Assembly: GCA_000431155.1 (NCBI GenBank)
Contig: HF985661.1
Span: forward strand, 118,124 to 175,490
Reading direction: 5' to 3'
Source of the DNA: Bacteroides sp. CAG:927
GTDB taxonomy: Bacteria; Bacteroidota; Bacteroidia; Bacteroidales; Muribaculaceae
DNA: 57,367 nt
Made by a program: the position numbers and the translations under genes
Shown: in pieces, positions 41,746 to 51,657 of the stretch
Numbering within the stretch: position 1 is the first letter of the stretch
Layout: each line of letters starts with the position of its first letter
The notes under the pieces: model-generated
Database searches by the model: none
Seen by the model: the letters and a program-made list of their open reading frames with translations, nothing else
What the model was told of the DNA's origin: nothing

Positions 41746-44700
41746 ATGAAAAAAGTGTTATTGCTCGGATCCGGTGCCCTGAAAATCGGTCAGGCCGGTG
41801 AATTCGACTACTCTGGCTCACAGGCTCTTAAGGCCATGCGCGAAGAAGGGATTGAAACCGTCCTCATCAACCCCAACATTGCCACCATACAAACCTCCGA
41901 AGGGGTTGCCGACCGCGTCTATTTCCTCCCCATAACCCCCGAATTTGTGGAAAAGGTCATTGAAAAGGAACGCCCCGACAGTATCCTTCTCGCTTTCGGA
42001 GGACAGACTGCCCTCAATTGCGGCACTCAGCTCTATCTTGACGGCACACTTGAAAAATACGGAGTCAAAGTGCTCGGAACCTCAGTTGAGGCTATCATGA
42101 TCACTGAAGACCGCGACCTGTTTGTAAAAAAACTGAATGAAATCAATGTCAAGACGCCCGTTTCACAGGCCGTGGAAAACATTGACGATGCTCTGAAAGT
42201 TGCGCACCGCATCGGCTACCCCGTAATGGTGCGTTCAGGATACGCCCTCGGTGGACTCGGCTCAGGAATTTGCACCAACGATGAAGAATTTATCACCCAT
42301 TGCGAAAGTGCCTTGGCATATTCACGACAGATTCTTGTTGAAGAATCACTCAAGGGTTGGAAAGAAATTGAGTTTGAGGTTATTCGCGATGCCTCCGACC
42401 TCTGTTTCACCGTTGTGCCGATGGAAAACTTCGATCCGCTGGGCATACACACCGGCGAAAGTATCGTCGTGGCTCCTATCGTCTCACTGTCTCCCGAGCA
42501 AATCAAGATGCTTGAGGACATTGCCACTCGCGTGGTTCGGCACATCGGCATAGTGGGCGAATGCAACATCCAGTATGCATTCAATGCTGAAACCAACGAC
42601 TACCGAATCATTGAAATCAACGCACGTCTCAGCCGCTCCTCCGCTCTCGCCTCCAAGGCTTCCGGTTATCCTCTCGCTTTCGTGGCTGCGAAGCTTGCTC
42701 TCGGCTACACTCTTGACCAGATTGGCGAGCCCGGCACTCCCTATTCCGCTGCTAAAGCTCCGCAGGTTGATTATATGATTGTCAAGATTCCGCGTTGGGA
42801 CCTCTCCAAATTCATCGGAGTGGACCGCGAGATTGGTTCTTCCATGAAATCCGTGGGCGAAATCATGTCTATCGGCAAATCTTTTGAAGAAATCATCCAG
42901 AAAGGTCTCCGTATGATCGGTCAGGGCATGCACGGATTTGTGGGCAACAGCGACCTGCATGTGGACGACATAGAGCATGCGCTCACACACCCCACCGACA
43001 TGCGCATTTTTGCCATAGCTCAGGCTCTTGAAGAAGGGTATTCTCCTCAGCGCGTGGCCGAATTGACCAAAATAGACATCTGGTTTGTAGAGCGTCTCGC
43101 CAATATCGTCCGCTTTGCCAATCTCCTTCGTCAGCACGGCGGCACAGTAGAGACTCTTGACCGCGAAACCATGCTTGAGGCCAAACGGCTCGGATTCTCC
43201 GATTTCCAGATTTCACGCCTCGTTGAGAACCCGTCAGGCAACATGGAAGCCGATGTCCTCCGCGTGCGCAACCGCCGAAAAGAACTTGATGTCACTCCTC
43301 GCGTGCGCCGTATCACTACTATCGCTTCAGAATATCCCGAGCTGACCAATTACCTTTATGTCACTTACGGCGCTACCGAAAACTCCATCCCCTACGACCT
43401 CAATTCGCGCAACAACATCATTGTGCTCGGATCCGGCGCATACCGCATCGGCAGCTCCGTGGAGTTTGACTGGTGCTCGGTAAACGCCGCTGCCACTTGC
43501 CGCAAACTCGGTTACAAGGCCATAATGATCAACTACAACCCTGAAACCGTCTCCACCGATTACGACATGTGCGACCGCCTGTACTTCGACGAGTTGAGTT
43601 TTGAGCGCGTCATGGATATTATTGACCTTGAAACTCCGCGTGGAGTCATCGTCAGCGTTGGCGGACAGATTCCCAACAACCTCGCCATGAAGCTTTATCG
43701 CCGTCATGTGCCCGTGCTGGGAACATCCCCGGTTTCTATCGACAGAGCCGAAAACCGTCACAAATTCTCCGCCATGCTTGACCAGCTCGGCATTGACCAG
43801 CCGCGTTGGAAAGAGCTTACCACCGAGGAAGAAATTCACTCTTTTGTTGAGGAAGTGGGATTCCCCGTTCTTATCCGTCCGAGCTACGTGCTCTCCGGCG
43901 CGGCTATGAACGTGTGCTACGACTACGAGCAGATGCACCGTTTCCTAAGTCAGGCAGCAAAGGTATCCAAAGAATACCCCGTGGTCGTCTCCGAATTCCT
44001 CCAGAACGCCAAGGAAATCGAGTTTGATGCCGTGGCTCGCAACGGCCAGATTGTGGAATACGCCATCTCCGAGCATGTCGAATATGCCGGCGTTCACTCA
44101 GGCGATGCCACTCTCGTGTTCCCCGCACAGAAAATTTACATGGCCACAGCCCGACGCATCAAGCGCATCAGCGCTCGCATAGCCGAAGCACTCAACATCT
44201 CCGGCCCGTTCAATATCCAGTATCTTGCCAAGGACAATTATGTCAAGGTCATTGAATGTAATCTCCGCGCATCCCGCTCATTCCCGTTTGTGAGCAAGGT
44301 ACTGAAAAAGAACTTCATAGAAACCGCCACCCGCATCATGCTCGGTGAGCAGCCCGAAATCGCCGACACATCCACATTCGATATTGACTATATCGGAGTC
44401 AAGGCTTCCCAGTTCTCCTTTGCGCGTCTTCACAAGGCCGACCCCGTACTCGGCGTGGACATGTCCTCCACCGGCGAAGTTGGATGCCTCGGACGCGATT
44501 TTGACGAGGCTCTGCTCAACGCCATGCTGTCGGTTGGACATCATGTTCCACAAAAAGGTGTGCTCGTAAGCTCCGGCGATGCCCGAGCCAAAGTTGACAT
44601 GCTTGAGGCTTGCCGGCTGCTGGATGCCAAAGGCTACACCATCTATGCCACTCCCGGCACAGCAGCATTCCTTGGCGAACACGGTGTGAAAACCACTCAG

Positions 44701-44949
44701 GTATGCTGGCCCGATGAAGAAGGTCTTTCCGTACTTGATGTCATAGGCGACCACACAGTGGACCTGGTCATAAACATCCCCAAAAACCACACCAAGCGCG
44801 AGCTTACCAACGGCTACCGCATTCGCCGTCACGCCATTGACCACAACACGCCGCTCATCACCAACGCCCGACTCGCTTTGGCCTATGTCAAAGCCTTCGT
44901 GTCGCGTCCCGTTGACACCATTGGCATAACACCATGGCAGGAATATTGA
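41746..44949 (+). CDS. carB: Carbamoyl-phosphate synthase large subunit
   Basis: The 1067-aa protein starts MKKVLLLGSGALKIGQAGEF. It has the two homologous ATP-grasp halves, the second beginning near NNIIVLGSGAYRIGSSVEFD, and a C-terminal MGS-like allosteric domain (LDAKGYTIYATPGTAAFLGE). With the CarA glutaminase it makes carbamoyl phosphate for pyrimidines and arginine. Length and motifs are normal. carA is not in the window, so the subunits are not adjacent here. A bidirectional terminator follows at 44971-45000. Confidence 0.97.
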   Translation: MKKVLLLGSGALKIGQAGEFDYSGSQALKAMREEGIETVLINPNIATIQTSEGVADRVYFLPITPEFVEKVIEKERPDSILLAFGGQTALNCGTQLYLDGTLEKYGVKVLGTSVEAIMITEDRDLFVKKLNEINVKTPVSQAVENIDDALKVAHRIGYPVMVRSGYALGGLGSGICTNDEEFITHCESALAYSRQILVEESLKGWKEIEFEVIRDASDLCFTVVPMENFDPLGIHTGESIVVAPIVSLSPEQIKMLEDIATRVVRHIGIVGECNIQYAFNAETNDYRIIEINARLSRSSALASKASGYPLAFVAAKLALGYTLDQIGEPGTPYSAAKAPQVDYMIVKIPRWDLSKFIGVDREIGSSMKSVGEIMSIGKSFEEIIQKGLRMIGQGMHGFVGNSDLHVDDIEHALTHPTDMRIFAIAQALEEGYSPQRVAELTKIDIWFVERLANIVRFANLLRQHGGTVETLDRETMLEAKRLGFSDFQISRLVENPSGNMEADVLRVRNRRKELDVTPRVRRITTIASEYPELTNYLYVTYGATENSIPYDLNSRNNIIVLGSGAYRIGSSVEFDWCSVNAAATCRKLGYKAIMINYNPETVSTDYDMCDRLYFDELSFERVMDIIDLETPRGVIVSVGGQIPNNLAMKLYRRHVPVLGTSPVSIDRAENRHKFSAMLDQLGIDQPRWKELTTEEEIHSFVEEVGFPVLIRPSYVLSGAAMNVCYDYEQMHRFLSQAAKVSKEYPVVVSEFLQNAKEIEFDAVARNGQIVEYAISEHVEYAGVHSGDATLVFPAQKIYMATARRIKRISARIAEALNISGPFNIQYLAKDNYVKVIECNLRASRSFPFVSKVLKKNFIETATRIMLGEQPEIADTSTFDIDYIGVKASQFSFARLHKADPVLGVDMSSTGEVGCLGRDFDEALLNAMLSVGHHVPQKGVLVSSGDARAKVDMLEACRLLDAKGYTIYATPGTAAFLGEHGVKTTQVCWPDEEGLSVLDVIGDHTVDLVINIPKNHTKRELTNGYRIRRHAIDHNTPLITNARLALAYVKAFVSRPVDTIGITPWQEY

Positions 44950-44970
44950 TTCCTCTCACTGTTCCCAAAT

Positions 44971-45000
44971 AAAAAAAGCCGCCTCGTGCGGCTTTTTTTA
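44971..45000. terminator. Bidirectional terminator between carB and the flippase-like gene
   Basis: AAAAAAAGCCGC (44971-44982) and GCGGCTTTTTTT (44988-44999) form a perfect stem with loop CTCGT. A-tract and T-tract on opposite sides let it serve both convergent genes. Confidence 0.92.
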
Positions 45001-45011
45001 TTTATTACAAC

Positions 45012-46091
45012 TTACGCCGTGGCCACCCTGCGCCGCTTACGGTCCCACTGCATATACCCTATGCTGAATAATCCCGCAGCTACCTGTGTTATAGCTTGGA
45101 AACTCCAGCATACCAGCGAAAACGCCGCACCCTCGCTGTTGCCCACTCCGTAGAGCGACAGGGCAAACATCACCGCAATGTTCCATGGTCCAAGGCCGCC
45201 GTTGCTCGGCACCGCTATGCTTATGGAGCCGAACACAAACACCACCAGACCCGGTATGAGACCCCACATCATACCCGGCTCGCTTATCAGTTCACGCGTA
45301 AACCCGAATGCGAAAAAGCACACATATGTTTGCAGAAAGTAGCACACCCATATCCCGGCGGTAAGCACAAGATACATCCCTATCCCGCGCATATGAAACA
45401 GCACCGCAAATCCGGTCCATATTCTCTTCGCGCTCGTCAGCACTCCCTGCATGAACGCGGTGCGCCTCGTCAGCATGCATGCCAGCGCAACGGCACCGGT
45501 CACCGCGCCGGTCCACATCCATATTTTGCCGTTCCCGAACGTATCCTCCAGCCATTTTCCCACCTCGTAATTGCTCATGAACTCATGGATAGCCGGACCG
45601 GCCACCCACATCGCAAGCAGTATCAGCAACCCTATTACTACGGCATCCGATATCCTGTCGCCGAAATCCGTTCCCACAACAGTACTCAGCTTGCATTTCT
45701 GACGCTGCGACACATACACGCACCGCCATGCCTCTCCGAGATACGGAAACACCAGATTCAGGGCGTATGCCCCGAATATTGACACACTCTCCGCCAGCCA
45801 CGGCATCCGCGCTATTCCTGCGGCACGCAGCTGTATGCCCCACCTTATCCCGCGGATTATATGCGACAGCACCACAAGTACGCACATCACCAGCACATAA
45901 CGGTAGTCAACACCTCCACGCATTATCCGCGTCACCTCCCCGATATTCACCTTGTGCAGCATCCACACAACAAGCACTCCGGTAACCGCAAGCGGTACCA
46001 GCACTTTCACCACCTTGCCGCATATCTCTCTGGCACGATGATGCTTATGGCCTGTCGGTGCATTTTGGGGCATATCTGTGGCTTCTGCCAT
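45012..46091 (-). CDS. Polytopic membrane protein, LPG-synthase TM/flippase-like family
   Basis: The protein has about eight to ten transmembrane helices and matches the UPF0104/PF03706 family by LSHIIRGIRWGIQLRAAG, NLVFPYLGEAWRCVYVSQRQ and PSNGGLGPWNIAVMFALSL. Members act in lipid or glycan flipping or lysyl-lipid synthesis; this one lacks the C-terminal synthase domain, so only the membrane part is present. The longest frame opens at a TTG (46115); ATG 46091 (MAEATDMPQ) was preferred. It lies downstream of xerD on the same strand with a 42-nt gap. Confidence 0.8.
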   Translation of the reverse strand: MAEATDMPQNAPTGHKHHRAREICGKVVKVLVPLAVTGVLVVWMLHKVNIGEVTRIMRGGVDYRYVLVMCVLVVLSHIIRGIRWGIQLRAAGIARMPWLAESVSIFGAYALNLVFPYLGEAWRCVYVSQRQKCKLSTVVGTDFGDRISDAVVIGLLILLAMWVAGPAIHEFMSNYEVGKWLEDTFGNGKIWMWTGAVTGAVALACMLTRRTAFMQGVLTSAKRIWTGFAVLFHMRGIGMYLVLTAGIWVCYFLQTYVCFFAFGFTRELISEPGMMWGLIPGLVVFVFGSISIAVPSNGGLGPWNIAVMFALSLYGVGNSEGAAFSLVCWSFQAITQVAAGLFSIGYMQWDRKRRRVATA

Positions 46092-46133
46092 TTTATCTCT
46101 TAACGCGCCTGCCAAAATTTTTGTTCTTGATTA

Positions 46134-47042
46134 TCAGAGCATATTCCTCGGATGATGCTTAAGAATCTCCTCACGCAGATGTGTGCGGTCAAGATGCAGA
46201 TATATCTCGGTTGTGGCTATGCTCTCATGCCCCAGCATCTGCTGTATGGCTCGCAGGTTGGCGCCTCCCTCTAAAAGGTGGGTGGCGAACGAGTGACGCA
46301 GCGTATGGGGCGAAATCTCCTTCCTTATCCCCGCCAGATCTGCCAGTTTCTTGATTATGTAGAATATCATCACCCTCGTGAGCCTTTTGCCGCGACGGCT
46401 CACAAATAATATCTCCTCCTCTCCGGGTTTCAGATCTATCTCGGCCCTCTCCTCCATATACGCCGAAATCTCGTGCAATGCCGTTTCGTTTATCGGCACA
46501 AGCCGTTCCTTGCTCCCTTTTCCGGTCACTATTATGTACCCCTCATCGGCAAACACCCGGCCTATCTCCAGATTCACAAGCTCGCTCACTCGCAGCCCGC
46601 AGCTGTAAAGGGTCTCCACTATCGCCCTGTTGCGCTGTCCCTCGGCACTGCTCATGTCTATGGCGGCAATCATGCTGTCTATCTCCTCCACACTCAGCAC
46701 CTCCGGCAAATGCATCCCCACTTGCGGATTCTCAAGCATCTGCGCGGGGTTATGCTCTATATACTGTTGCCGTTTCAGAAACTTGAAAAACGATTTTACC
46801 CCTGAGATAATCCTTGCCTGCGAGCGTGGTGATATGCCGAGGTCATGCAGATCCGCCGCAAAATTGTGCAGTGTGTAAAGTGTCACGTCACGAAGCGTGG
46901 TCTTCCCGTCGGAGAGATAACATACCAGCTTCTCCACATCGCTCCTGTAGCTCATGCGGGTATTCTCGCTCATGCCGCGTTCAAGCAGCAGATAAGCGTC
47001 ATAAGCGTCAGTAAGACGCTTCATGCTCGGCAAATCTCTCAT
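46134..47042 (-). CDS. xerD: Site-specific tyrosine recombinase XerD
   Basis: The 302-aa protein has the XerC/D architecture: an N-terminal SAM-like domain and a catalytic domain with Arg151 (GLRVSEL), Lys175 (GKGSKER), His246 and Arg249 (HTLRHSF), His272 (LGHESI) and Tyr281. It resolves chromosome dimers at dif with XerC. Closest resemblance is XerD (ending HPRNML). The start at 47042 overlaps the end of the methyltransferase-like gene by 4 nt. It is core, unlike the two Arm-type integrases to the left. Confidence 0.93.
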   Translation of the reverse strand: MRDLPSMKRLTDAYDAYLLLERGMSENTRMSYRSDVEKLVCYLSDGKTTLRDVTLYTLHNFAADLHDLGISPRSQARIISGVKSFFKFLKRQQYIEHNPAQMLENPQVGMHLPEVLSVEEIDSMIAAIDMSSAEGQRNRAIVETLYSCGLRVSELVNLEIGRVFADEGYIIVTGKGSKERLVPINETALHEISAYMEERAEIDLKPGEEEILFVSRRGKRLTRVMIFYIIKKLADLAGIRKEISPHTLRHSFATHLLEGGANLRAIQQMLGHESIATTEIYLHLDRTHLREEILKHHPRNML

Positions 47043-47617
47043 AGAAGCATCTCGTAATACTGCCCCGGCACTCCGGGCTCCACATGCACTATGGCACTCC
47101 GTCCGTCTGTCATCAGCACTCCGGGCCTGTCCTCTTGAGCCAGCATGCGGTCAAGCACCGTTCTGGCCGCCCCGGTCCTCTTGTCAGCGTCAAGCAGCAC
47201 AATTGTGCCTCCCTGCCTCATAACGCGCTCTACGGCCGTTAAAACATCGTTTTCACCGTTTTTTTCGCCGCCTACCACCATCATGCTGCACCCTTCGGCC
47301 CATTTTTCGATAGTCTTGGCTTCGCTGCTCCATGCTGTGACTATCTCTCTCACCTGTGGACGCACGCACTCACACACTGCCACATTGCTCTGTTCCCACA
47401 GCCCTGCACGCATCAGCAGCCGGGCAGTGCGGCGGCTCATTGATGCCTCGCGTGCCAGTTTGTCCACTCTGCTGTAGGCATAGTAATGCCACGGCTCATG
47501 CACCACGCTGCGCACGTAGCTGTAGGCGCTCGGCGAATGCACACCATACCCCTTGGCATGCCACCACAGGCGCGGCATAGCTATCATGCGTTTCAGCGGT
47601 GTGCGCGGCAAACTCAT
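47039..47617 (-). CDS. Methyltransferase-like conserved Bacteroidetes protein
   Basis: The 192-aa protein has the Bacteroidetes signature YGVHSPSAYSYV near the N-terminus and a reduced Rossmann-like second half (MMVVGGEKNG, GGTIVLLDADKRTG). Related proteins are annotated as class I methyltransferases, but here the AdoMet glycine loop is not obvious, so activity is doubtful. It overlaps the YfhO gene upstream and xerD downstream by 4 nt each, so all three are one transcript. Confidence 0.6.
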   Translation of the reverse strand: MSLPRTPLKRMIAMPRLWWHAKGYGVHSPSAYSYVRSVVHEPWHYYAYSRVDKLAREASMSRRTARLLMRAGLWEQSNVAVCECVRPQVREIVTAWSSEAKTIEKWAEGCSMMVVGGEKNGENDVLTAVERVMRQGGTIVLLDADKRTGAARTVLDRMLAQEDRPGVLMTDGRSAIVHVEPGVPGQYYEMLL

Positions 47618-50181
47618 TCCTTACCCTTATATACTTTCACGCACCACGCCGCTATGGCGCCCGCAAGCAACAGATATATCGCTATTATGGCCGCATAGGC
47701 TGTCGCGGTGGTCGTTTTGAGCGATTGAGGCTCATATTTCAGTTCAAGTGTATGTTTCCCGGCGGGTAGGCGCACGGCTCTGAGCATATAGTTCACGCGT
47801 CCTATCTCGGCCTCCTTACCGTCGATAGTGGCGTGCCATCCCCACGGGAAATATATCTCCGACAGCACTGCCACGCCGCCTTTCGCGCTTGATGTGTGAT
47901 ATGTGAGCCGGTTTGGAGCATAGCTCGTCTCATAAATCGTGTCACCGGGCATCTTCGGAGTCCCCCCACCCAGTATCTCACGGTATTTTGCATCTGCCAC
48001 AGCGGTGGAAGCTACGTTTATGTTGCCCAGTGCCGCCATCTCTGCATCGGCTCCGTCCACATATTTCACCTCATCCACTATCCACGCGTTGCCCATTGCC
48101 TCGGGGTTTTGCAGCGGCTGCCCGTTATGGTCCACTATGTATCGCGCATTGAGCATATTCACCACGTTCCACTCTCCGTCACCTCCTCTGCCTGACACAA
48201 AAGGTTGCAGATAACTGTCTATGAGGTCTTGGTAACGTGTCAGTTTCGCGGCATGATATCCCCCGAGATTCTTGTAGAAATATGATGGCCGTGCCTGCCA
48301 GAATTCCGGCATGTTGAGCACTCGGAAATTCTGTATCGTGTCAGCCATTATGAGTTGGTCGGCGGGGGTGGGCACGAACATCGGCCCGCTCGCCAGACGG
48401 CGGGGCACAAAACTGTCGGTGTTCAGATACCGCTTGTTCACCATAAACAGGTCGCCGCACACCACCACGCCGGTAAGCACGGCCACCACGCCCACATTCA
48501 GCTTCTTGAAGAAATACAGCAGCAGTAGTCCGAATCCGGCGCCTACTATCATGAAGCTGCGCATCGCATCCGATTCCACCATACCGCTGCGCACGCTCTC
48601 CACTGCGGCATATATTCGCGGATTGTTCAGACTGAACATCTGCACCAGTTGGGCATCAGCTCCCTGACTCAGCAGATATTGTGCAAACTGTGCATCCATT
48701 GCACGGTCGTTCTCACTTATCAGTGACCCGTACAATTGCGGGAAGATTATACCCACAAGACACAGCCCCAGCACTATCCCGAAGCTCCACAGCACCGGCT
48801 TGCGATACTGTTTCCATGCTTCCGACGCATCGCCGGTACACAGCACTTGCTGCAGTGCCATCACTGCCAACAGTGGCATCGTGAACTCGGCTATCACCAG
48901 TATGCTCTCTACGGTTCGGAATTTGCTGTACATCGGCATGTAATCTATCATCAGATTTGTGAGCCACATGCAGTTGCGTCCGAGCGCCAGCAGCACCGAC
49001 AGCACGGTCAGCACCACCAATGCCCATTTCAGCGGACCGCGCACCACCACACACCCCAGCAGGAACAGTGCGCATATCAGCGCGCCCACATACACCGGAC
49101 CGTTAGTCCCTTCAGGCTCTCCGAAATAGCGGCTCAGATACTGGAGATACTGCGCCTCGTCAGCACTCAGCTCTCCTTTCTTGATAAGCTCTTTGGTGGC
49201 ATCTTCGTCAGCAAGGGTCAGCAACTTGCTGTCGCCTTTTTCAGGCTTCACCGATGCGCCGCCCTTTATATCCGGGATCAGAAGCGAGAATGTCTCGCTG
49301 GCTCCGTAGCTGTATTGGGTTATATAGTCGCGGTCAAGACCCGATGTGGTGTTGGAGGCATCGGCGGCATGCGTAAGCTCGCTGTGTCCCCCGCGCATGC
49401 TCTCTTTTGAGTATTCGTAAGTATAATACAGGCTCGGTAGATTGGCACACACTGCCAACACTCCGGCCACTGCCAGCACTCCGGTGGCCTTGAGCCATTG
49501 CGCTGTCTTTTTCTCTTTCACGGCTGTTATGAGATAAGCCACCATGAATCCCAATATCACAAACATGAAATAATAGGTCATCTGCACATGATTGCTTGAA
49601 ATCTGCATCATGCCAAACAGTGCTGCCAGTGCGCCGCCTGCCAGATACTTGCCCCTGTAGCACAGCACCACTCCGGCTATGGTGGGCGGAATGTATGCCA
49701 AGGTTATGAATTTCCACAGATGCCCTGCGCCGATAATGATTATGAAGTAGCTTGAAAATCCATACGCTATCGCACCTATAAGGGCCACCCACCATCGCAT
49801 CTTCATCGCAAGCAGGAGTATGAACATACCCGCCATCATCATAAACAGCAGATTGGCAGGCTCAGGCAGCCCGAGTCCCATTACGCTGTTGATCCATTTG
49901 TGCAGATTGTCGCTCGGATACGACGGCGAAATCTGGAAATTGGGCATTCCGGAGAATAAGGACCCCGTCCACCGGCTGCTTTCGCCGGTAGCCTCATAGT
50001 ATGCTTTCACCTCCTGACCTATCGCCGCGCCCTGCTGCATGTCGTGCTGCCTGAGCACATTATGCTGCGACGCGTCAGGATAAAAATATGCAAATGCGGT
50101 AATCGCCATCACCACTATCGACACTGCTATTCCGGCCACGCTGCGGCTGCGTAGCACCTGCTTTATTCTTTCTAGATTCAT
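47614..50181 (-). CDS. YfhO-family large membrane protein
   Basis: The 855-aa protein has at least eleven hydrophobic helices. Examples are AGIAVSIVVMAITAFAYFYP and YFMFVILGFMVAYLITAV; others lie in the mid and C-terminal parts. A soluble extracytoplasmic domain contains NMPEFWQARPSYFYKNLGGY. It belongs to the YfhO family (membrane glycosyltransferase-like, GT-C fold relatives). The role in Bacteroidetes is uncertain, probably in envelope glycan decoration. It begins MNLERIKQVLRSRS. It is first in the YfhO-methyltransferase-xerD-flippase order on the minus strand. Confidence 0.85.
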   Translation of the reverse strand: MNLERIKQVLRSRSVAGIAVSIVVMAITAFAYFYPDASQHNVLRQHDMQQGAAIGQEVKAYYEATGESSRWTGSLFSGMPNFQISPSYPSDNLHKWINSVMGLGLPEPANLLFMMMAGMFILLLAMKMRWWVALIGAIAYGFSSYFIIIIGAGHLWKFITLAYIPPTIAGVVLCYRGKYLAGGALAALFGMMQISSNHVQMTYYFMFVILGFMVAYLITAVKEKKTAQWLKATGVLAVAGVLAVCANLPSLYYTYEYSKESMRGGHSELTHAADASNTTSGLDRDYITQYSYGASETFSLLIPDIKGGASVKPEKGDSKLLTLADEDATKELIKKGELSADEAQYLQYLSRYFGEPEGTNGPVYVGALICALFLLGCVVVRGPLKWALVVLTVLSVLLALGRNCMWLTNLMIDYMPMYSKFRTVESILVIAEFTMPLLAVMALQQVLCTGDASEAWKQYRKPVLWSFGIVLGLCLVGIIFPQLYGSLISENDRAMDAQFAQYLLSQGADAQLVQMFSLNNPRIYAAVESVRSGMVESDAMRSFMIVGAGFGLLLLYFFKKLNVGVVAVLTGVVVCGDLFMVNKRYLNTDSFVPRRLASGPMFVPTPADQLIMADTIQNFRVLNMPEFWQARPSYFYKNLGGYHAAKLTRYQDLIDSYLQPFVSGRGGDGEWNVVNMLNARYIVDHNGQPLQNPEAMGNAWIVDEVKYVDGADAEMAALGNINVASTAVADAKYREILGGGTPKMPGDTIYETSYAPNRLTYHTSSAKGGVAVLSEIYFPWGWHATIDGKEAEIGRVNYMLRAVRLPAGKHTLELKYEPQSLKTTTATAYAAIIAIYLLLAGAIAAWCVKVYKGKE

Positions 50182-50244
50182 ATTCGCACTTCAAAAATCG
50201 CGTAAAGCTACAAATTTTTTTTCGTTTTATTGATACTTTAATTG

Positions 50245-50252
50245 TACCTTTG
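50245..50252 (+). promoter_or_regulatory. -7 box TACCTTTG for gldE
   Basis: TACCTTTG matches TAnnTTTG and lies 52 nt upstream of the gldE start. Confidence 0.5.
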
Positions 50253-50304
50253 CGCTCTCATTGGGTTCTTTAGCCCGATTTTTGTTTAACTAAATCACAC
50301 AGCT

Positions 50305-51657
50305 TTGGACTTAGATCCTTTACCTACCATCGACCCTCTCGCGTCTATCCTCGGATTCGTGACGGTCAATATCCCATCTTTCGGCGCTCCCGAAATCATC
50401 GCGCTCGTATGCGCTTTAATGGCTCTCTTCCTTTCCGGCTTCGTTTCCGGCAGTGAAATTGCTTTCTTCTCCATCACCCCTCAGCAGAGTGAGGACATTG
50501 AGGACACCCCGTGGGGCGAAAAGGCTCTCGCCATGATTCGCCAGCCCGAAAGGCTCCTTGCCACTATCCTCATTGCCAACAATCTCGTCAATGTCACCAT
50601 TGTTGTCCTCTGCAACTTCGCTCTCGGGCCTATTTTCGCCAGCATGCCCGAAATCCTCAGCTTCATTCTCCAGACTGTAATCCTTACTTTCCTCATACTC
50701 CTGTTTGGCGAAATCCTCCCCAAACTTGCCGCAAATGCCGGCAACATCCGCTGGGTGCGCTTTGCCACTCCGGGAGTACGCTTCCTCACCACGATTCTTT
50801 GGCCCGTATCATCCCTGCTCGTGCGCAGCTCCGTGCTTGTCAACAAGGTTGTTACAAAGAAAGAAGACGACCTTACCGCCGATGATCTCTCGCAAGCTCT
50901 TGAAATAACCGATGTCAAAACCGCCGACGATAAGGAGATGCTTGAAGGAATCCTCAAGTTTGGCGACACTACTGCTGCTGAGGTCATGACCCCGCGTGTG
51001 GACATGACAGGCGTGGATGTCAACGCCACCTTCGATGAGGTCATGACTGTGGTCATTGACTCCGGCTATTCACGACTCCCGGCTTTCAAAGATTCTCAGG
51101 ACAACATTCAGGGTGTCCTCTACTCTCGCGACCTTCTCCCGTACATTGGCAAGGCCAAACCCGATTTCCAATGGCAGAAACTCCTCCGGGAAGCCTATTT
51201 CGTACCCGAATCGCGCATGATTGACGACCTGCTTGAGGATTTCCGGCGCCGGCACATCCACATGGCTGTGGTCATTGATGAATTCGGCGGCACTCAGGGC
51301 ATTGTCACGCTTGAGGATGTGCTGGAAGAAATAGTGGGCGACATCAACGATGAGTACGACGATGACGAATCCACTTACCAGAAGCTCCCTGACGACACTT
51401 ATATCTTTGAGGGCAAGACTCTTCTCAGCGATTTCTTCCGCATCACCGGCCTTGACGAAAACGATTATGCGCCTGTGGCCGGAGACTGCGAAACTCTCGC
51501 CGGCATGCTCCTCGCCATCAAGGGCGATTTCCCCAAGGAAAAAGAGCCGCTTGTTTATGGCCATTGCCGATTCCTTATCCTTGACATATCAGCTCACCGC
51601 ATTGCCAGTGTGCGCGTCAAGGTCATGCCCGACATACAGCAGCCTGCCACAAAATGA
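50305..51657 (+). CDS. gldE: GldE, CNNM/CBS-domain membrane protein
   Basis: The 450-aa protein has a CNNM-type membrane domain (helices within the first ~190 residues, SGSEIAFFSITPQQ and ILLFGEILPK), a pair of CBS domains (VMTPRVDMTGVDVN and MAVVIDEFGGTQGIVTLEDV) and a CorC/HlyC-type transporter-associated domain at the C-terminus. This matches GldE of gliding/T9SS-related loci, placed before gldD as here. No in-frame ATG lies near the 5' end; the best start is TTG 50305, since a stop codon precedes it in frame. Overlap with gldD is 4 nt. Confidence 0.88.
   Translation: MDLDPLPTIDPLASILGFVTVNIPSFGAPEIIALVCALMALFLSGFVSGSEIAFFSITPQQSEDIEDTPWGEKALAMIRQPERLLATILIANNLVNVTIVVLCNFALGPIFASMPEILSFILQTVILTFLILLFGEILPKLAANAGNIRWVRFATPGVRFLTTILWPVSSLLVRSSVLVNKVVTKKEDDLTADDLSQALEITDVKTADDKEMLEGILKFGDTTAAEVMTPRVDMTGVDVNATFDEVMTVVIDSGYSRLPAFKDSQDNIQGVLYSRDLLPYIGKAKPDFQWQKLLREAYFVPESRMIDDLLEDFRRRHIHMAVVIDEFGGTQGIVTLEDVLEEIVGDINDEYDDDESTYQKLPDDTYIFEGKTLLSDFFRITGLDENDYAPVAGDCETLAGMLLAIKGDFPKEKEPLVYGHCRFLILDISAHRIASVRVKVMPDIQQPATK

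Noticed and set aside
42484..43938. Long minus-strand ORFs of 217 and 203 aa inside carB
   Set aside because: They lie antisense to strongly conserved carB codons; long antisense frames are a by-product of codon use here.
48681..49410. 224-aa plus-strand ORF within the YfhO gene
   Set aside because: It is a compositionally odd His/Gln-rich antisense frame with no domain.
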